Shown here: piece after piece, positions 1 through 8,802 of the stretch | How positions within the stretch are numbered: the first letter of the stretch is position 1 | Layout of the letters: every line of letters begins with the position of its first letter | Assembly (NCBI RefSeq): GCF_005116475.1 | Contig: NZ_SWBO01000004.1 | Coordinates: 310,001 to 374,000, forward strand | DNA length: 64,000 nucleotides | Reading direction: 5' to 3' | Source: Pedobacter cryotolerans | GTDB taxonomy: Bacteria; Bacteroidota; Bacteroidia; Sphingobacteriales; Sphingobacteriaceae | The notes under the pieces: model-generated | Told to the model about the DNA's origin: nothing | The model's database searches: none | What the model saw: only the letters and a program-made list of their open reading frames with translations | Translations under genes and position numbers: made by a program

Positions 1-768
1 ATATTAGTTTTGCAAGAATGTTCGATGAAGTACCCAATAACTAATTTATCTGATTTCGATGAGATACCAGAATTTGTGGCCGAAAAAGGTAAAAAATATG
101 TAAGGGTTTTTTTAAATAAAAATTCCAAGATAGCATATTCATATCCAGTGTCCTATCTAAATAACAAGATCAAGTGTTTAAAGATTAAAACGTATAATGG
201 GAATGAGTTCAATATTATTGGTGTTCATCTTTATAGTAAGGTTGGAAAAACATCTTCAAATCAAGATTTAGATAATTTACCCGTTAGAATACATATTGAT
301 GAATATCAGGCATTGGTGAAAAATGATAAAACTGTTATACTCGGAGATTTTAATTATCACCCATTCGAAGCAAACATGTTACACCCTAAATTTCTTAATG
401 CCTTAAATGATAAACACCTAATTACTGCTTTGAAGACAAGAAAGGGTAGAGCATTCGATGTTAAATATTATTATAATCCTATGTGGAACTTGTTAGGAGA
501 TTTTGATTACCAAACTGGAGGTTATAAGATTTCTGGTACTTACTATTGGGTGCCAAAGGACATTAAAAACTATCCGTGGAACCTTTTTGATGGTGTTATA
601 TTGAGCCCAGAAATAATGAATGAATTAGATATGAAAAGTCTGAAAGTAATAACTAAAATATCAACAAATGAATTAGTTAAATCTATACCTTATACATCGA
701 GCGGAAGTTTATTACATTATGGACATTCTGATCATCTTCCAATTAAATTTAATCTTAATATTATTTAA
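1..768 (+). CDS. Endonuclease/exonuclease/phosphatase family protein, 5' end outside window
   Basis: The reading frame is open from base 1 to a TAA at 766-768, so the true start lies before the window; a TTG at 10 is only the first possible start seen. The visible ~255 residues carry the two hallmarks of the EEP (DNase I/exonuclease III-like) superfamily: a GDFN block in 'VILGDFNYHP' that should bind metal, and a C-terminal 'GHSDHLPI' block with the catalytic His/Asp. The N-terminal catalytic Glu region is not in the window. The substrate could be DNA, RNA or a phosphoester and cannot be told from sequence. One base separates it from the next gene, so the two are probably co-transcribed. Its place before a restriction-modification operon suggests a defence-island nuclease, which is inference. 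Confidence 0.75.
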   Translation: MLVLQECSMKYPITNLSDFDEIPEFVAEKGKKYVRVFLNKNSKIAYSYPVSYLNNKIKCLKIKTYNGNEFNIIGVHLYSKVGKTSSNQDLDNLPVRIHIDEYQALVKNDKTVILGDFNYHPFEANMLHPKFLNALNDKHLITALKTRKGRAFDVKYYYNPMWNLLGDFDYQTGGYKISGTYYWVPKDIKNYPWNLFDGVILSPEIMNELDMKSLKVITKISTNELVKSIPYTSSGSLLHYGHSDHLPIKFNLNII

Positions 769-769
769 T

Positions 770-1198
770 ATGACAAAAAGCATTTGGGAATTTTCAAAAG
801 AAGAAAAAGAGGAAAAAACTCCGTTTGATTTTTTAGTTGAGTATGCAGGGCAGTTATTAGAGGCGACAGATGAAATTATTTCTGGGGACGTTACTAGAAC
901 ATACAATGATGACAATACAGGCCTTATTTATACTCTTTATCTTGTTGTGCCCGAAATGAGATACTACAGTTATAAATTAATTGAAGTAATTCAGAAAGAC
1001 TTAGTAAACGTATATCCAGTTGACATGATATTATTTGGTAGCGCGAAACAAAATAGACCTAAATATGAGAATGTTTATAGTAATCAATTTGAATCCAGAC
1101 TTCGGGAATTTATTTCAAGTTCTATGACAAAAAATATTTTGTCTGGATTGAAAATTCAACTTGAGATCGTTAGAAAGTATGAAGGTGATCGTATGTAG
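770..1198 (+). CDS. Small protein of unknown function paired with the EEP gene
   Basis: This encodes a 142-residue protein. I chose the ATG at 770, one base after the stop of the preceding gene; an in-frame ATG at 719 would overlap that gene by 50 bases and add an implausible leader. I recognise no family. The protein is mixed alpha/beta and acidic near the N-terminus ('EFSKEEKEEKTPFDFLVEY'), with no signal peptide or membrane span. Tight coupling to a nuclease-like gene would suit an immunity or regulatory partner, but nothing in the sequence proves this. Confidence 0.6.
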   Translation: MTKSIWEFSKEEKEEKTPFDFLVEYAGQLLEATDEIISGDVTRTYNDDNTGLIYTLYLVVPEMRYYSYKLIEVIQKDLVNVYPVDMILFGSAKQNRPKYENVYSNQFESRLREFISSSMTKNILSGLKIQLEIVRKYEGDRM

Positions 1199-1562
1199 TC
1201 TGTATCGTTTATTTGCCCTTATTTATTAATATCTTCCTATTCTCTACCTAATCATCCTACAATTTTCAGACTATTTTTTGTAACTCATTGATAATCATTG
1301 GTAGTTAACTTTTTGTATCGGGAAGTAGGTAGTCTTTAGTTTTTTTGTTAAAATCCTTTGACTAAAGATTTAAAAATGTAAATACGGTTTTCCGTAAAAC
1401 GATGTGATAACTCTTTTTTAAATTAGCCAAAAATAAATGGATAATGAAGTGTTTGCATTACACATTTAAATAAGTTAACATTTTTCCTTAACATCTTTTT
1501 ACGTAATTTCAGCCAAAACTTTCATTTATGAAAGTTTTTTGAATTCTAATCCTACAAATTTA
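1199..1562. other. Intergenic region before the type I R-M operon
   Basis: These 364 bases hold no convincing gene. They are very AT-rich and include the TACGG-N4-CCGTA palindrome listed separately. I did not find a clean TAnnTTTG -7 box close to hsdM, so the operon promoter is not assigned. Confidence 0.5.
1383..1396. promoter_or_regulatory. Palindrome TACGG-N4-CCGTA upstream of hsdM
   Basis: Perfect 5-bp arms are separated by TTTT, about 170 bases before the hsdM start. The same arms and the same 4-base spacing occur in the cas9/tracrRNA intergenic region at 62182-62199. The shape fits a dimeric helix-turn-helix regulator. The function is inferred. Confidence 0.45.
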
Positions 1563-3128
1563 ATGTCTAAAGAACAAGAACGCGACGAACTACACCGTGC
1601 CATCTGGCAGATTGCTAATGATTTAAGAGGAAGTGTTGATGGATGGGATTTCAAATCCTACGTTTTAGGAATGCTGTTTTACCGTTTCATTTCTGAGAAC
1701 TTAGTAAGTCACATTAATAATGCAGAGCGAGAAACAGGTAGTACCAATTTCGATTATGCTAAAATAACTGATGCAGAAGCTGAGTTTGGAAGAACCGATA
1801 CCGTACATGAAAAAGGATTTTAAATACTGCCGTCTGAGCTTTTTCAAAACGTACAGCAAAATGCTAAAAGCAATGCAGACCTAAATGAAACCCTTAGCGA
1901 AGTATTTAAAAATATAGAAGCATCTGCAAAAGGAACCGATAGCGAAGATGATGTAAAAGGCTTGTTTGATGATATCGATGTCAATAGTAATAAACTTGGT
2001 GGCACCGTTCAAAAAAGAAATGAAAAGTTGGTTAAAATTCTTGATTCGATTGCAGGTTTAAGATTGGGCGATTTTCAGGATAATTCTATTGATGCCTTTG
2101 GCGATGCATACGAGTTTTTAATGACCATGTATGCTGGTAGCGCAGGTAAATCTGGTGGTGAGTTTTTTACACCACAAGAGGTTTCTGAATTATTGGCCGA
2201 AATTACCGTTGTAGGTAAAACCGAAGTAAATAAAGTTTACGACCCTGCTTGTGGCTCTGGCTCACTCTTACTTAAGTTTGCCAAAGTATTGGGTAAAGAA
2301 AATGTACGCCAAGGTTTTTACGGACAAGAGATAAACATTACCACGCATAACCTGTGCCGTATAAATATGTTTTTGCATGATATTAATTACGAGAAATTTA
2401 ATATTACGCATGGCGATACCTTAACCGACCCAAAACATTGGGATGATGAACCTTTTGATGCCATTGTTTCTAATCCACCTTACTCGATAAAATGGGATGG
2501 TGATGCCAATCCTTTATTAATTAACGACCCTCGTTTTTCTCCGGCTGGTGTTTTAGCGCCAAAAAGCAAAGCCGATTTAGCTTTTACCTTGCATATGTTG
2601 CATTGGCTTTCTACTTCGGGTACGGCAGCAATTGTAGAATTTCCTGGTGTATTGTATCGTAGTGGTGCTGAGCAAAAAATTAGAAAGTACTTAATTGATA
2701 ACAATTACATTGATGCTGTTATTCAATTACCACCAGATTTGTTTTTTGGAACTAGTATAGCAACCTGCATTATTGTATTAAAGAAAAGCAAAAAGGATAA
2801 TGCCACTTTATTTATAGATGCCTCGGCAGAATTTGTACGTGGCGGAAATAAAAATAAATTGAGTGAAACTAACCGCAAAAAAATACTCAATGCTTTTATA
2901 AAACGTGAAGATGAAGACTATTTTGCTCAATTGGTTCCTAATTCATTAATTGCTGAGAACGATTACAACATTGCCGTTAGCAGTTATGTTACACAAGAAG
3001 ATACCCGTATAGAAACCAATATCATTTTATTGAACCAACACATTGCTGAAATCGTTACTCGACAGAATGAACTTCGCAATGCTATAGATGAAATTGTAGC
3101 AGATTTAGAGGGAGAAAGCTATGGGTAA
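1563..3128 (+). pseudogene. hsdM: Type I restriction-modification methyltransferase subunit HsdM with an in-frame TAA
   Basis: This is the N6-adenine methyltransferase subunit of a type I R-M system. The ATG at 1563 gives the typical HsdM N-terminus ('MSKEQERDELHRAIWQIAND'). A TAA at 1821-1823 (codon 87) interrupts a frame that otherwise reads straight through: upstream ends 'VHEKGF', downstream continues 'ILPSELFQNV' in the same frame, exactly where HsdM proteins usually have an aromatic residue. The rest is intact, with SAM motif I 'DPACGSGSLL' and catalytic 'NPPY'. Full length would be 521 residues, normal for HsdM. No indel is needed, so a single TAT/TAC-to-TAA change explains it. A downstream TTG at 1962 could restart translation but would lose the N-terminal helical domain. 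It overlaps hsdS by 8 bases. Confidence 0.88.
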
Positions 3129-4284
3129 GATTGATGATTTAATCGCGAAGTATTGCCCAGAAGGAGTAGAATATAAAGATTTGGGTGACATTGTTCAGAT
3201 TTTAGATAATAAACGAAAGCCAATTTCAAAAGGAAATAGAATAGCAGGGAAATATCCTTACTACGGTGCGAACGGTATTCAGGATTATGTTGAGGGATAT
3301 ATTTTTGATGGAACATTTCTATTACTTGGAGAAGATGGCAGTGTAATTAATAAAGATGGTTCGCCTGTGCTGAATTGGGCATCTGGAAAGATATGGGTTA
3401 ATAATCATGCTCATATTTTAGCTGAAAATAAAGATAAAGCTTTATTAAGATTTATTTATTTTGCACTTGCAGAAATTGATGTTACGAAAGTTGTTAAGGG
3501 CAATATTCCAAAAATTACCCAACAAAATCTTAGAAGTTTTTCCATACCTATCCCACCACTTCTCGTCCAACAAGAAATCGTAAATATCTTGGATAAATTT
3601 ACTTCGTTGACAGCGGAGCTGGAGGCGGAGCTGGAGGCAAGAAGCACCCAGTATGTATACTATCGAGATAAATTATTAGGCTTTGAGAATACGGCTGTAG
3701 AATGGAAAACGCTTGGCGAAGTTGGTACGTTTTTAAGAGGTAAAAGATTTGTGCGTACAGATATGATTGAAGAAGGTTTTCCTTGTATTCATTACGGAGA
3801 AATGTACACCCATTATAATATTTATGCAAAACAATCTAAATCATTTATTAGTGAAGAATTAGCTAGTAAGTTACGAAAAGCCAATCCGGGCGATGTGATT
3901 ATTGTTGCGGCTGGCGAAACTATAGAAGATATTGGAAAAGGGACAGCTTGGTTGGCAGATACAGATGTGGTTACACACGATGCTTGCTTTTCTTTTAAAA
4001 GTCCATTAAATCCTAAATACGTTTCTTACTTTTTAAGAACAAGACTTTTTCACGACCAGATTAGACCACATATTTCATCTGGTAAAATTTCTGCAATTAA
4101 CGCGAATGGTTTAAGTAAAGCTAAAATTCCTGTTCCACCAAGAGCAGAACAAGATAGAATTGTGGCCATTTTAGATAAGTTTGATGCTTTGGTAACTGAT
4201 ATTTCTACAGGTTTGCCAGCAGAGATAAAAGCCCGTAGGCAGCAGTATGAATATTACCGTGGCAAACTGCTAACTTTTAATTAA
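3121..4284 (+). CDS. hsdS: Type I restriction enzyme specificity subunit HsdS
   Basis: This 387-residue protein is the DNA-recognition subunit that directs HsdM and HsdR to a bipartite target. It has the normal two-half layout: target-recognition domain 1 (about 10-140), a conserved helical spacer ending 'RSTQYVYYRDKLLGF', target-recognition domain 2 (about 200-330), and a second spacer ending 'RRQQYEYYRGKLLTF'. Each spacer is preceded by the family motif 'QQEIVNILDKF' or 'EQDRIVAILDKF'. The central spacer holds a short repeated AELE unit. The start overlaps the hsdM end, indicating translational coupling. Recognition domains vary too much to predict the target. Confidence 0.95.
   Translation: MGKIDDLIAKYCPEGVEYKDLGDIVQILDNKRKPISKGNRIAGKYPYYGANGIQDYVEGYIFDGTFLLLGEDGSVINKDGSPVLNWASGKIWVNNHAHILAENKDKALLRFIYFALAEIDVTKVVKGNIPKITQQNLRSFSIPIPPLLVQQEIVNILDKFTSLTAELEAELEARSTQYVYYRDKLLGFENTAVEWKTLGEVGTFLRGKRFVRTDMIEEGFPCIHYGEMYTHYNIYAKQSKSFISEELASKLRKANPGDVIIVAAGETIEDIGKGTAWLADTDVVTHDACFSFKSPLNPKYVSYFLRTRLFHDQIRPHISSGKISAINANGLSKAKIPVPPRAEQDRIVAILDKFDALVTDISTGLPAEIKARRQQYEYYRGKLLTFN
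3613..3636 (+). repeat. Two tandem 12-bp units in the hsdS spacer
   Basis: The unit GCGGAGCTGGAG occurs twice head to tail and encodes AELE-AELE. It sits in the central spacer of HsdS, at the place where TAEL-type repeats of EcoR124-like enzymes set the distance between the two recognition domains. Its GC content is higher than its surroundings. Confidence 0.85.
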
Positions 4285-4293
4285 CGTCTCAGA

Positions 4294-7200
4294 ATGAAAG
4301 AATATAAACTGGTAGCAGAAAACCCAGAAAGCACCGTTGTAGCCGAATACGAAGCCGAGTATAGAAAACAAACCTCTTATCAAAGCGAAGCAGAATTAGA
4401 GAAAGCATTTATTTCGCTTTTAGAGAAACAGGCATACACTTTTTTACCTATTAAAACCGAAAAGGATTTGGTAGATAACTTACGTGTACAATTAGAATTG
4501 CTAAACAGCTACCAGTTTACAGATGAAGAATGGAAAACGTTTTTCGATGCTAAAATTGCCAATGCCAATAGTGGTATAGTAGAAAAAACAACTATCATTC
4601 AAGAAGATTTTATCCAGCTATTAGATTGCGAAGATGGCTCGGTAAAAAACATACGCTTAATAGATAAGGAGAATATACACAATAACCAATTACAGGTTAT
4701 TAATCAATATGAAACTGAAGATGGCAAAAGAGCAACCCGATATGATGTAACCATTTTGGTAAATGGTTTGCCCTTAATACATGTCGAATTAAAAAAACGT
4801 GGGGTAAGTTTACAAGAAGCATTTAATCAGATTAACCGTTACAATCGCGAATCTTTTTGGGCTGGCAGTGGCTTGTTTGAGTATGTACAGTTGTTCATCA
4901 TTTCTAATGGTACATTAACAAAATATTATAGCAATAGCACTCGCTACACTCATATTAAAGAAAAGGAGAAAACCACCAGTACTAAAAAGAGTAAAACAAG
5001 TAACAGCTACGAGTTTACCTCTTGGTGGGCTGATGCCAATAACGCACCCATTTTAGATTTAATGGATTTTGGTAAAACCTTTTTTGCCAAACACAGTTTG
5101 TTAAACATTCTTACAAGATATTGCGTACTCACTTCCGATAAATTGCTGTTGGTCATGCGGCCATACCAAATCGTGGCAACAGAGCGCATTTTAGGAAAAA
5201 TAAATACAGCAAATCAGTATAAAAGATACGGTACCGAAAGCTCTGGAGGTTACATTTGGCATACTACAGGTAGTGGTAAAACCTTAACTTCTTTTAAAAC
5301 GGCACAAATAGCCAGTAAATTACCATTTATAGAAAAAGTATTATTTGTTGTAGATAGAAAGGATTTGGATTACCAAACCATGAAAGAGTACGACAAGTTT
5401 GAGAAAGGTGCTGCCAATAGTAATACCAATACTGCCGTTCTTCGTAAACAGTTAGATGATCCCAACGCAAGGATAATTATTACAACCATCCAAAAATTAG
5501 CTATACTTATTAAAAAAAATAAAAGTAATGCTGCTTTTGGTAAACCTACTGTAATCATCTTTGATGAATGCCATCGCTCACAATTTGGCGATATGCATGA
5601 AGCCATCACCAAAAACTTCAAAAAATACTTTCTCTTCGGTTTTACCGGAACACCAATTTTTGCTAAAAACTCTAGCAGTGCAGGCAAAGCCGATATGAAA
5701 ACTACGGTACAAGCTTTTGGCTGTTATGCCCACGGCGCACCAGAAAATTGTCCAGATGAAAATCACTCAACAGCTATTCATACTTATACCATTGTAGATG
5801 CCATAGCTGATAAAAATGTATTGCCTTTCCGTATAGATTATATCCGTACAATGAAAGAAAAGGAGGAAGTAAAAGATAGTAAAGTAAGAGATATTGATCG
5901 AGAAAATGCATTAATGGCACCACAGCGGATATTTAATAATGTAGATTATATTTTAAAACATTTCGACCAAAAAACAAAGCGCAATAGCAAGCCGTATTAC
6001 ATGACAACTCTGTCTAACGTTTACGAAGTTGCATCAGCAAAAGATCGTAATAAAATAGAAGAAGTAAAAGAAAAAATAAGGAGAAGCGGTTTCAATTCTA
6101 TTTTTGCCGTAGCCTCTATAGATGCTGCGAAGATTTATTATGAAGAATTTAAAAAACAGCAAAAGGAAATACCTAAGTTAGCTAGATTAAAAATTGCAAC
6201 GATATTTAGTTTCTCACAAAATGACCCTGAGGAAGATGGGGTAGAAGATGAAAATTCCGAAAATACGGATGGTTTGAGTGCTAGTCACCGTGACTTTTTA
6301 GATAATGCCATAAAAGATTATAACACAAATTTTAAAACTACTTACGATACCTCGGCAGATAAGTTTCAAAACTATTACAAAGATGTTTCCTTAAGGATGA
6401 AAAATAGGGAAATTGATTTGTTGATTGTTGTAAATATGTTTTTAACTGGTTTTGATGCTACAACCTTGAACACGCTTTGGGTTGATAAAAATGTAAGGAT
6501 GCACGGTTTGTTGCAAGCTTTTTCTAGAACAAATCGTATTTTAAATTCCATAAAAACCTTTGGTAACATCGTATGCTTCCGTAATTTAGAAAAAGCTACC
6601 AATGATAGTTTAGCTTTATTCGGCGATAACCAAGCAGGAGGAATTGTATTGTTAAAAGCATATAATGATTACTATTATGGCTATAACGATGGTAAAAGAG
6701 ACATTGCCGGTTACTACGATTTAGTGCATGAATTAAAAGATAAATTCCCAATTGGTAAACGAATTATAAGTGAAGAAAGTAAAAAGGAGTTTATCAAACT
6801 TTATGGCGCAATCTTAAAACTTAAAAACATATTAACTTCTTTTGATGAATTTGAAGGAAATGAGATATTAAGTGAGGCCGAATTTCAGGATTATCACAGT
6901 ATGTATATAGAGCTGTATCAAGAATTTAGAAATAAGGAAAAAGGAGATACCGAAAATGTAAATGATGATATTGTTTTTGAAATGGAGTTGATAAAGCAGG
7001 TTGAAATTAATATCGATTACATCATCGCTTTAATTCAGAAGTATCATGAAAGCCATTTAAAAGATAAAGAAGTAGTTGTTAATATTAGTAAAGCAATAGA
7101 TTCTAGCGTTGAGTTAAGAAATAAAAAAGAATTGATAGAACAGTTTATTGCATCATTAACACCATTTTCTAATGTTGAAGAAGATTGGCAAGCTTTTGTT

Positions 7201-7455
7201 AGTACAAAGAAAAAAGATGAGCTTGATACGATAATTGAGGAAGAGAATTTAAAAGCACCAGAGACCTACACTTTTATAAATAATGCTTTTAAATATGGCG
7301 AGATACAATCATCAGGAACAACTTTTGCCAAGATTTTACCACCAGTTTCTAGGTTTACCGCAACAGGAGATAGGACTAAGAAAAAAGAAATAGTGCTAGA
7401 AAAATTGAACGCCTATTTTGAGAGATATTATGATATTACGAGTGAAACGATTTAG
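4294..7455 (+). CDS. hsdR: Type I restriction enzyme endonuclease/translocase subunit HsdR
   Basis: This 1053-residue motor and nuclease subunit translocates DNA with ATP and cleaves unmethylated DNA. The PD-(D/E)xK nuclease site is visible as D151, E165 and K167 ('HVELKKRG'). The SF2 helicase motifs follow: Walker A 'TTGSGKT' with K329, DECH box at 424-427, 'GFTGTP', and motif VI 'QAFSRTNRI'. The C-terminal region is helical and would contact the methyltransferase core. Length is normal and the frame is intact. It starts 9 bases after hsdS and completes the operon. Because HsdR needs HsdM and HsdS to find DNA, the hsdM stop codon would leave it without a platform. Confidence 0.96.
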   Translation: MKEYKLVAENPESTVVAEYEAEYRKQTSYQSEAELEKAFISLLEKQAYTFLPIKTEKDLVDNLRVQLELLNSYQFTDEEWKTFFDAKIANANSGIVEKTTIIQEDFIQLLDCEDGSVKNIRLIDKENIHNNQLQVINQYETEDGKRATRYDVTILVNGLPLIHVELKKRGVSLQEAFNQINRYNRESFWAGSGLFEYVQLFIISNGTLTKYYSNSTRYTHIKEKEKTTSTKKSKTSNSYEFTSWWADANNAPILDLMDFGKTFFAKHSLLNILTRYCVLTSDKLLLVMRPYQIVATERILGKINTANQYKRYGTESSGGYIWHTTGSGKTLTSFKTAQIASKLPFIEKVLFVVDRKDLDYQTMKEYDKFEKGAANSNTNTAVLRKQLDDPNARIIITTIQKLAILIKKNKSNAAFGKPTVIIFDECHRSQFGDMHEAITKNFKKYFLFGFTGTPIFAKNSSSAGKADMKTTVQAFGCYAHGAPENCPDENHSTAIHTYTIVDAIADKNVLPFRIDYIRTMKEKEEVKDSKVRDIDRENALMAPQRIFNNVDYILKHFDQKTKRNSKPYYMTTLSNVYEVASAKDRNKIEEVKEKIRRSGFNSIFAVASIDAAKIYYEEFKKQQKEIPKLARLKIATIFSFSQNDPEEDGVEDENSENTDGLSASHRDFLDNAIKDYNTNFKTTYDTSADKFQNYYKDVSLRMKNREIDLLIVVNMFLTGFDATTLNTLWVDKNVRMHGLLQAFSRTNRILNSIKTFGNIVCFRNLEKATNDSLALFGDNQAGGIVLLKAYNDYYYGYNDGKRDIAGYYDLVHELKDKFPIGKRIISEESKKEFIKLYGAILKLKNILTSFDEFEGNEILSEAEFQDYHSMYIELYQEFRNKEKGDTENVNDDIVFEMELIKQVEINIDYIIALIQKYHESHLKDKEVVVNISKAIDSSVELRNKKELIEQFIASLTPFSNVEEDWQAFVSTKKKDELDTIIEEENLKAPETYTFINNAFKYGEIQSSGTTFAKILPPVSRFTATGDRTKKKEIVLEKLNAYFERYYDITSETI

Positions 7456-7491
7456 GGGTTTTATTAATTAGCAAGTTAGACAAAATACAAT

Positions 7492-8367
7492 TTGAATAAA
7501 GAAATAGAAATTAATTTAGGGCAGGATAACATCTATACTGATGCATCAGGTATACGTCAGATGCTTGCATTTTATAATGAGTGTAAGGCATATTTCGACT
7601 GTACCATAAATATCAAGTTAGATAATACCGGATGGATCGATGGAAATTTATGCGCATTTTTAGGTGCATTAGTTTATAGGTTGAGTATTGAGAATAATTT
7701 GAAATTTTCAATGGATGCTAAACAGGTTTCTGCGAAGTGTAACATCCTCTTTGCTAACGATTTTTTGCCGATTACTCAAGACGAAAATTATTATAAGACA
7801 AACTCATGCCTACCCTTTAGAGGCTTCTTTCCCAATCAAAAAGATGATTTTTTTAATTATTTAGATAACGACCTTTTTGCACATAATGCTATGCCAAAGC
7901 TTTCGCGAGCGATACAGGATGAATTAATTGATAATTTAGGAGAGATATATGGAAATATAGAAAAACATGCAGAAACCGAGCTTCCATTTTTTGTGTGTGG
8001 ACAATATTATCCATCAAAAAATGCACTTAATTTTACCATAAGTGATTTGGGTGTAGGTTTTTTTAAAAAGATTAATGCTCAAAAGTCTTTAGAAATTAAA
8101 ACCTGCGGTGAAGCTGTATTATGGGCCATTGCAGGAAATAGTACTAAACCTGATGTGCCTGGGGGAACCGGTTTAAAAGGCTTAAATGCCTATTTACAAA
8201 ATAATAATGGAGCAATGCAAATTTATACTGGTGATGCAGGTTGGTGCAGCAAAACAGTTAATAGCGTGCTCTACCCAGATGGTATAAGTTCATTGCGAAA
8301 TAATTATTTAGGTGCTACAATTAATTTGGAATTTAATACAAAAAATCTTAATTTCAGAAGTCTTTAA
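7492..8367 (+). CDS. Bergerat-fold (histidine-kinase-like) ATPase with STAS-like N-terminal region
   Basis: This is a 291-residue protein. The C-terminal half has HATPase_c signatures: an N box in 'DELIDNLGEIYGNIEKHA', G1 'SDLGVGF' and G2 'PGGTGLKGL'. There is no HisKA helix, receiver or membrane segment, so it is not a normal sensor kinase. The N-terminal ~110 residues alternate strands and helices ('INIKLDNTGWIDGNLCAFLG') in a STAS-like pattern. No ATG fits, so I take the TTG at 7492, 36 bases after hsdR. It is followed by a DUF4325 and a PIN gene. By analogy with SpoIIAB/RsbW it could be a protein kinase or ATP-gated partner in a switch; that role is inference. Confidence 0.75.
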   Translation: MNKEIEINLGQDNIYTDASGIRQMLAFYNECKAYFDCTINIKLDNTGWIDGNLCAFLGALVYRLSIENNLKFSMDAKQVSAKCNILFANDFLPITQDENYYKTNSCLPFRGFFPNQKDDFFNYLDNDLFAHNAMPKLSRAIQDELIDNLGEIYGNIEKHAETELPFFVCGQYYPSKNALNFTISDLGVGFFKKINAQKSLEIKTCGEAVLWAIAGNSTKPDVPGGTGLKGLNAYLQNNNGAMQIYTGDAGWCSKTVNSVLYPDGISSLRNNYLGATINLEFNTKNLNFRSL

Positions 8368-8393
8368 GAAAACGGTAAAAAGTTATATCTTTG
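8363..8393 (+). promoter_or_regulatory. Bacteroidota-type promoter before the DUF4325 gene
   Basis: TATCTTTG at 8386-8393 matches the TAnnTTTG -7 consensus exactly. TTTA at 8363-8366, 19 bases upstream, is one base off the TTTG -33 element. It overlaps the end of the ATPase gene and gives the DUF4325 gene its own transcription start near 8398. Confidence 0.65.
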
Positions 8394-8455
8394 CAACCTC
8401 TTAAAAACAAACTGATTTAATAATCGTTATACTATTGAAAAATAACCAATTAGAT

Positions 8456-8791
8456 ATGAAAATCAGCGTATATGATATATTAAATAGCGCAAATGCCTCA
8501 TTACATACAGATGGTATTCAGCTTTTCAATGCAATCCAAAAATCTTTCGATACGAATAGAAATGAGCAGGTTGAAGTTGATTTTACAAATATCAAACGTT
8601 GCTCTACGCTATTCTTGAACGCTTCATTCGGCAAATTACTTGCTGAATATGGTGAAGAAAGTGTGAAAAAATTTATCCATCCATCAAGCTATGCAGAAAT
8701 TGTAAATTTCATGTACAAGTATCAAGAGATGTGGGATAATTTTATCAATAAAGATAATTATCAAGCATACCGTGAGGAAGCGCTTGCTTAA
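8456..8791 (+). CDS. STAS-like DUF4325 protein
   Basis: This small cytosolic protein has 111 residues from the ATG at 8456; an in-frame TTG at 8435 would add seven. The fold pattern and the core block 'VEVDFTNIKRCSTLFLNASFG' fit DUF4325, a STAS-like domain of unknown function usually found beside Bergerat-fold ATPases. STAS proteins are phospho-accepting partners of such ATPases in sigma-factor partner switches. A Ser/Thr-rich patch 'KRCSTLF' sits where STAS antagonists are phosphorylated. The gene has its own promoter, so it can be made in excess over its neighbours, as is common for an inhibitor. The function is inferred from family and context. Confidence 0.72.
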   Translation: MKISVYDILNSANASLHTDGIQLFNAIQKSFDTNRNEQVEVDFTNIKRCSTLFLNASFGKLLAEYGEESVKKFIHPSSYAEIVNFMYKYQEMWDNFINKDNYQAYREEALA

Positions 8792-8802
8792 TTTTTATTG
8801 CC

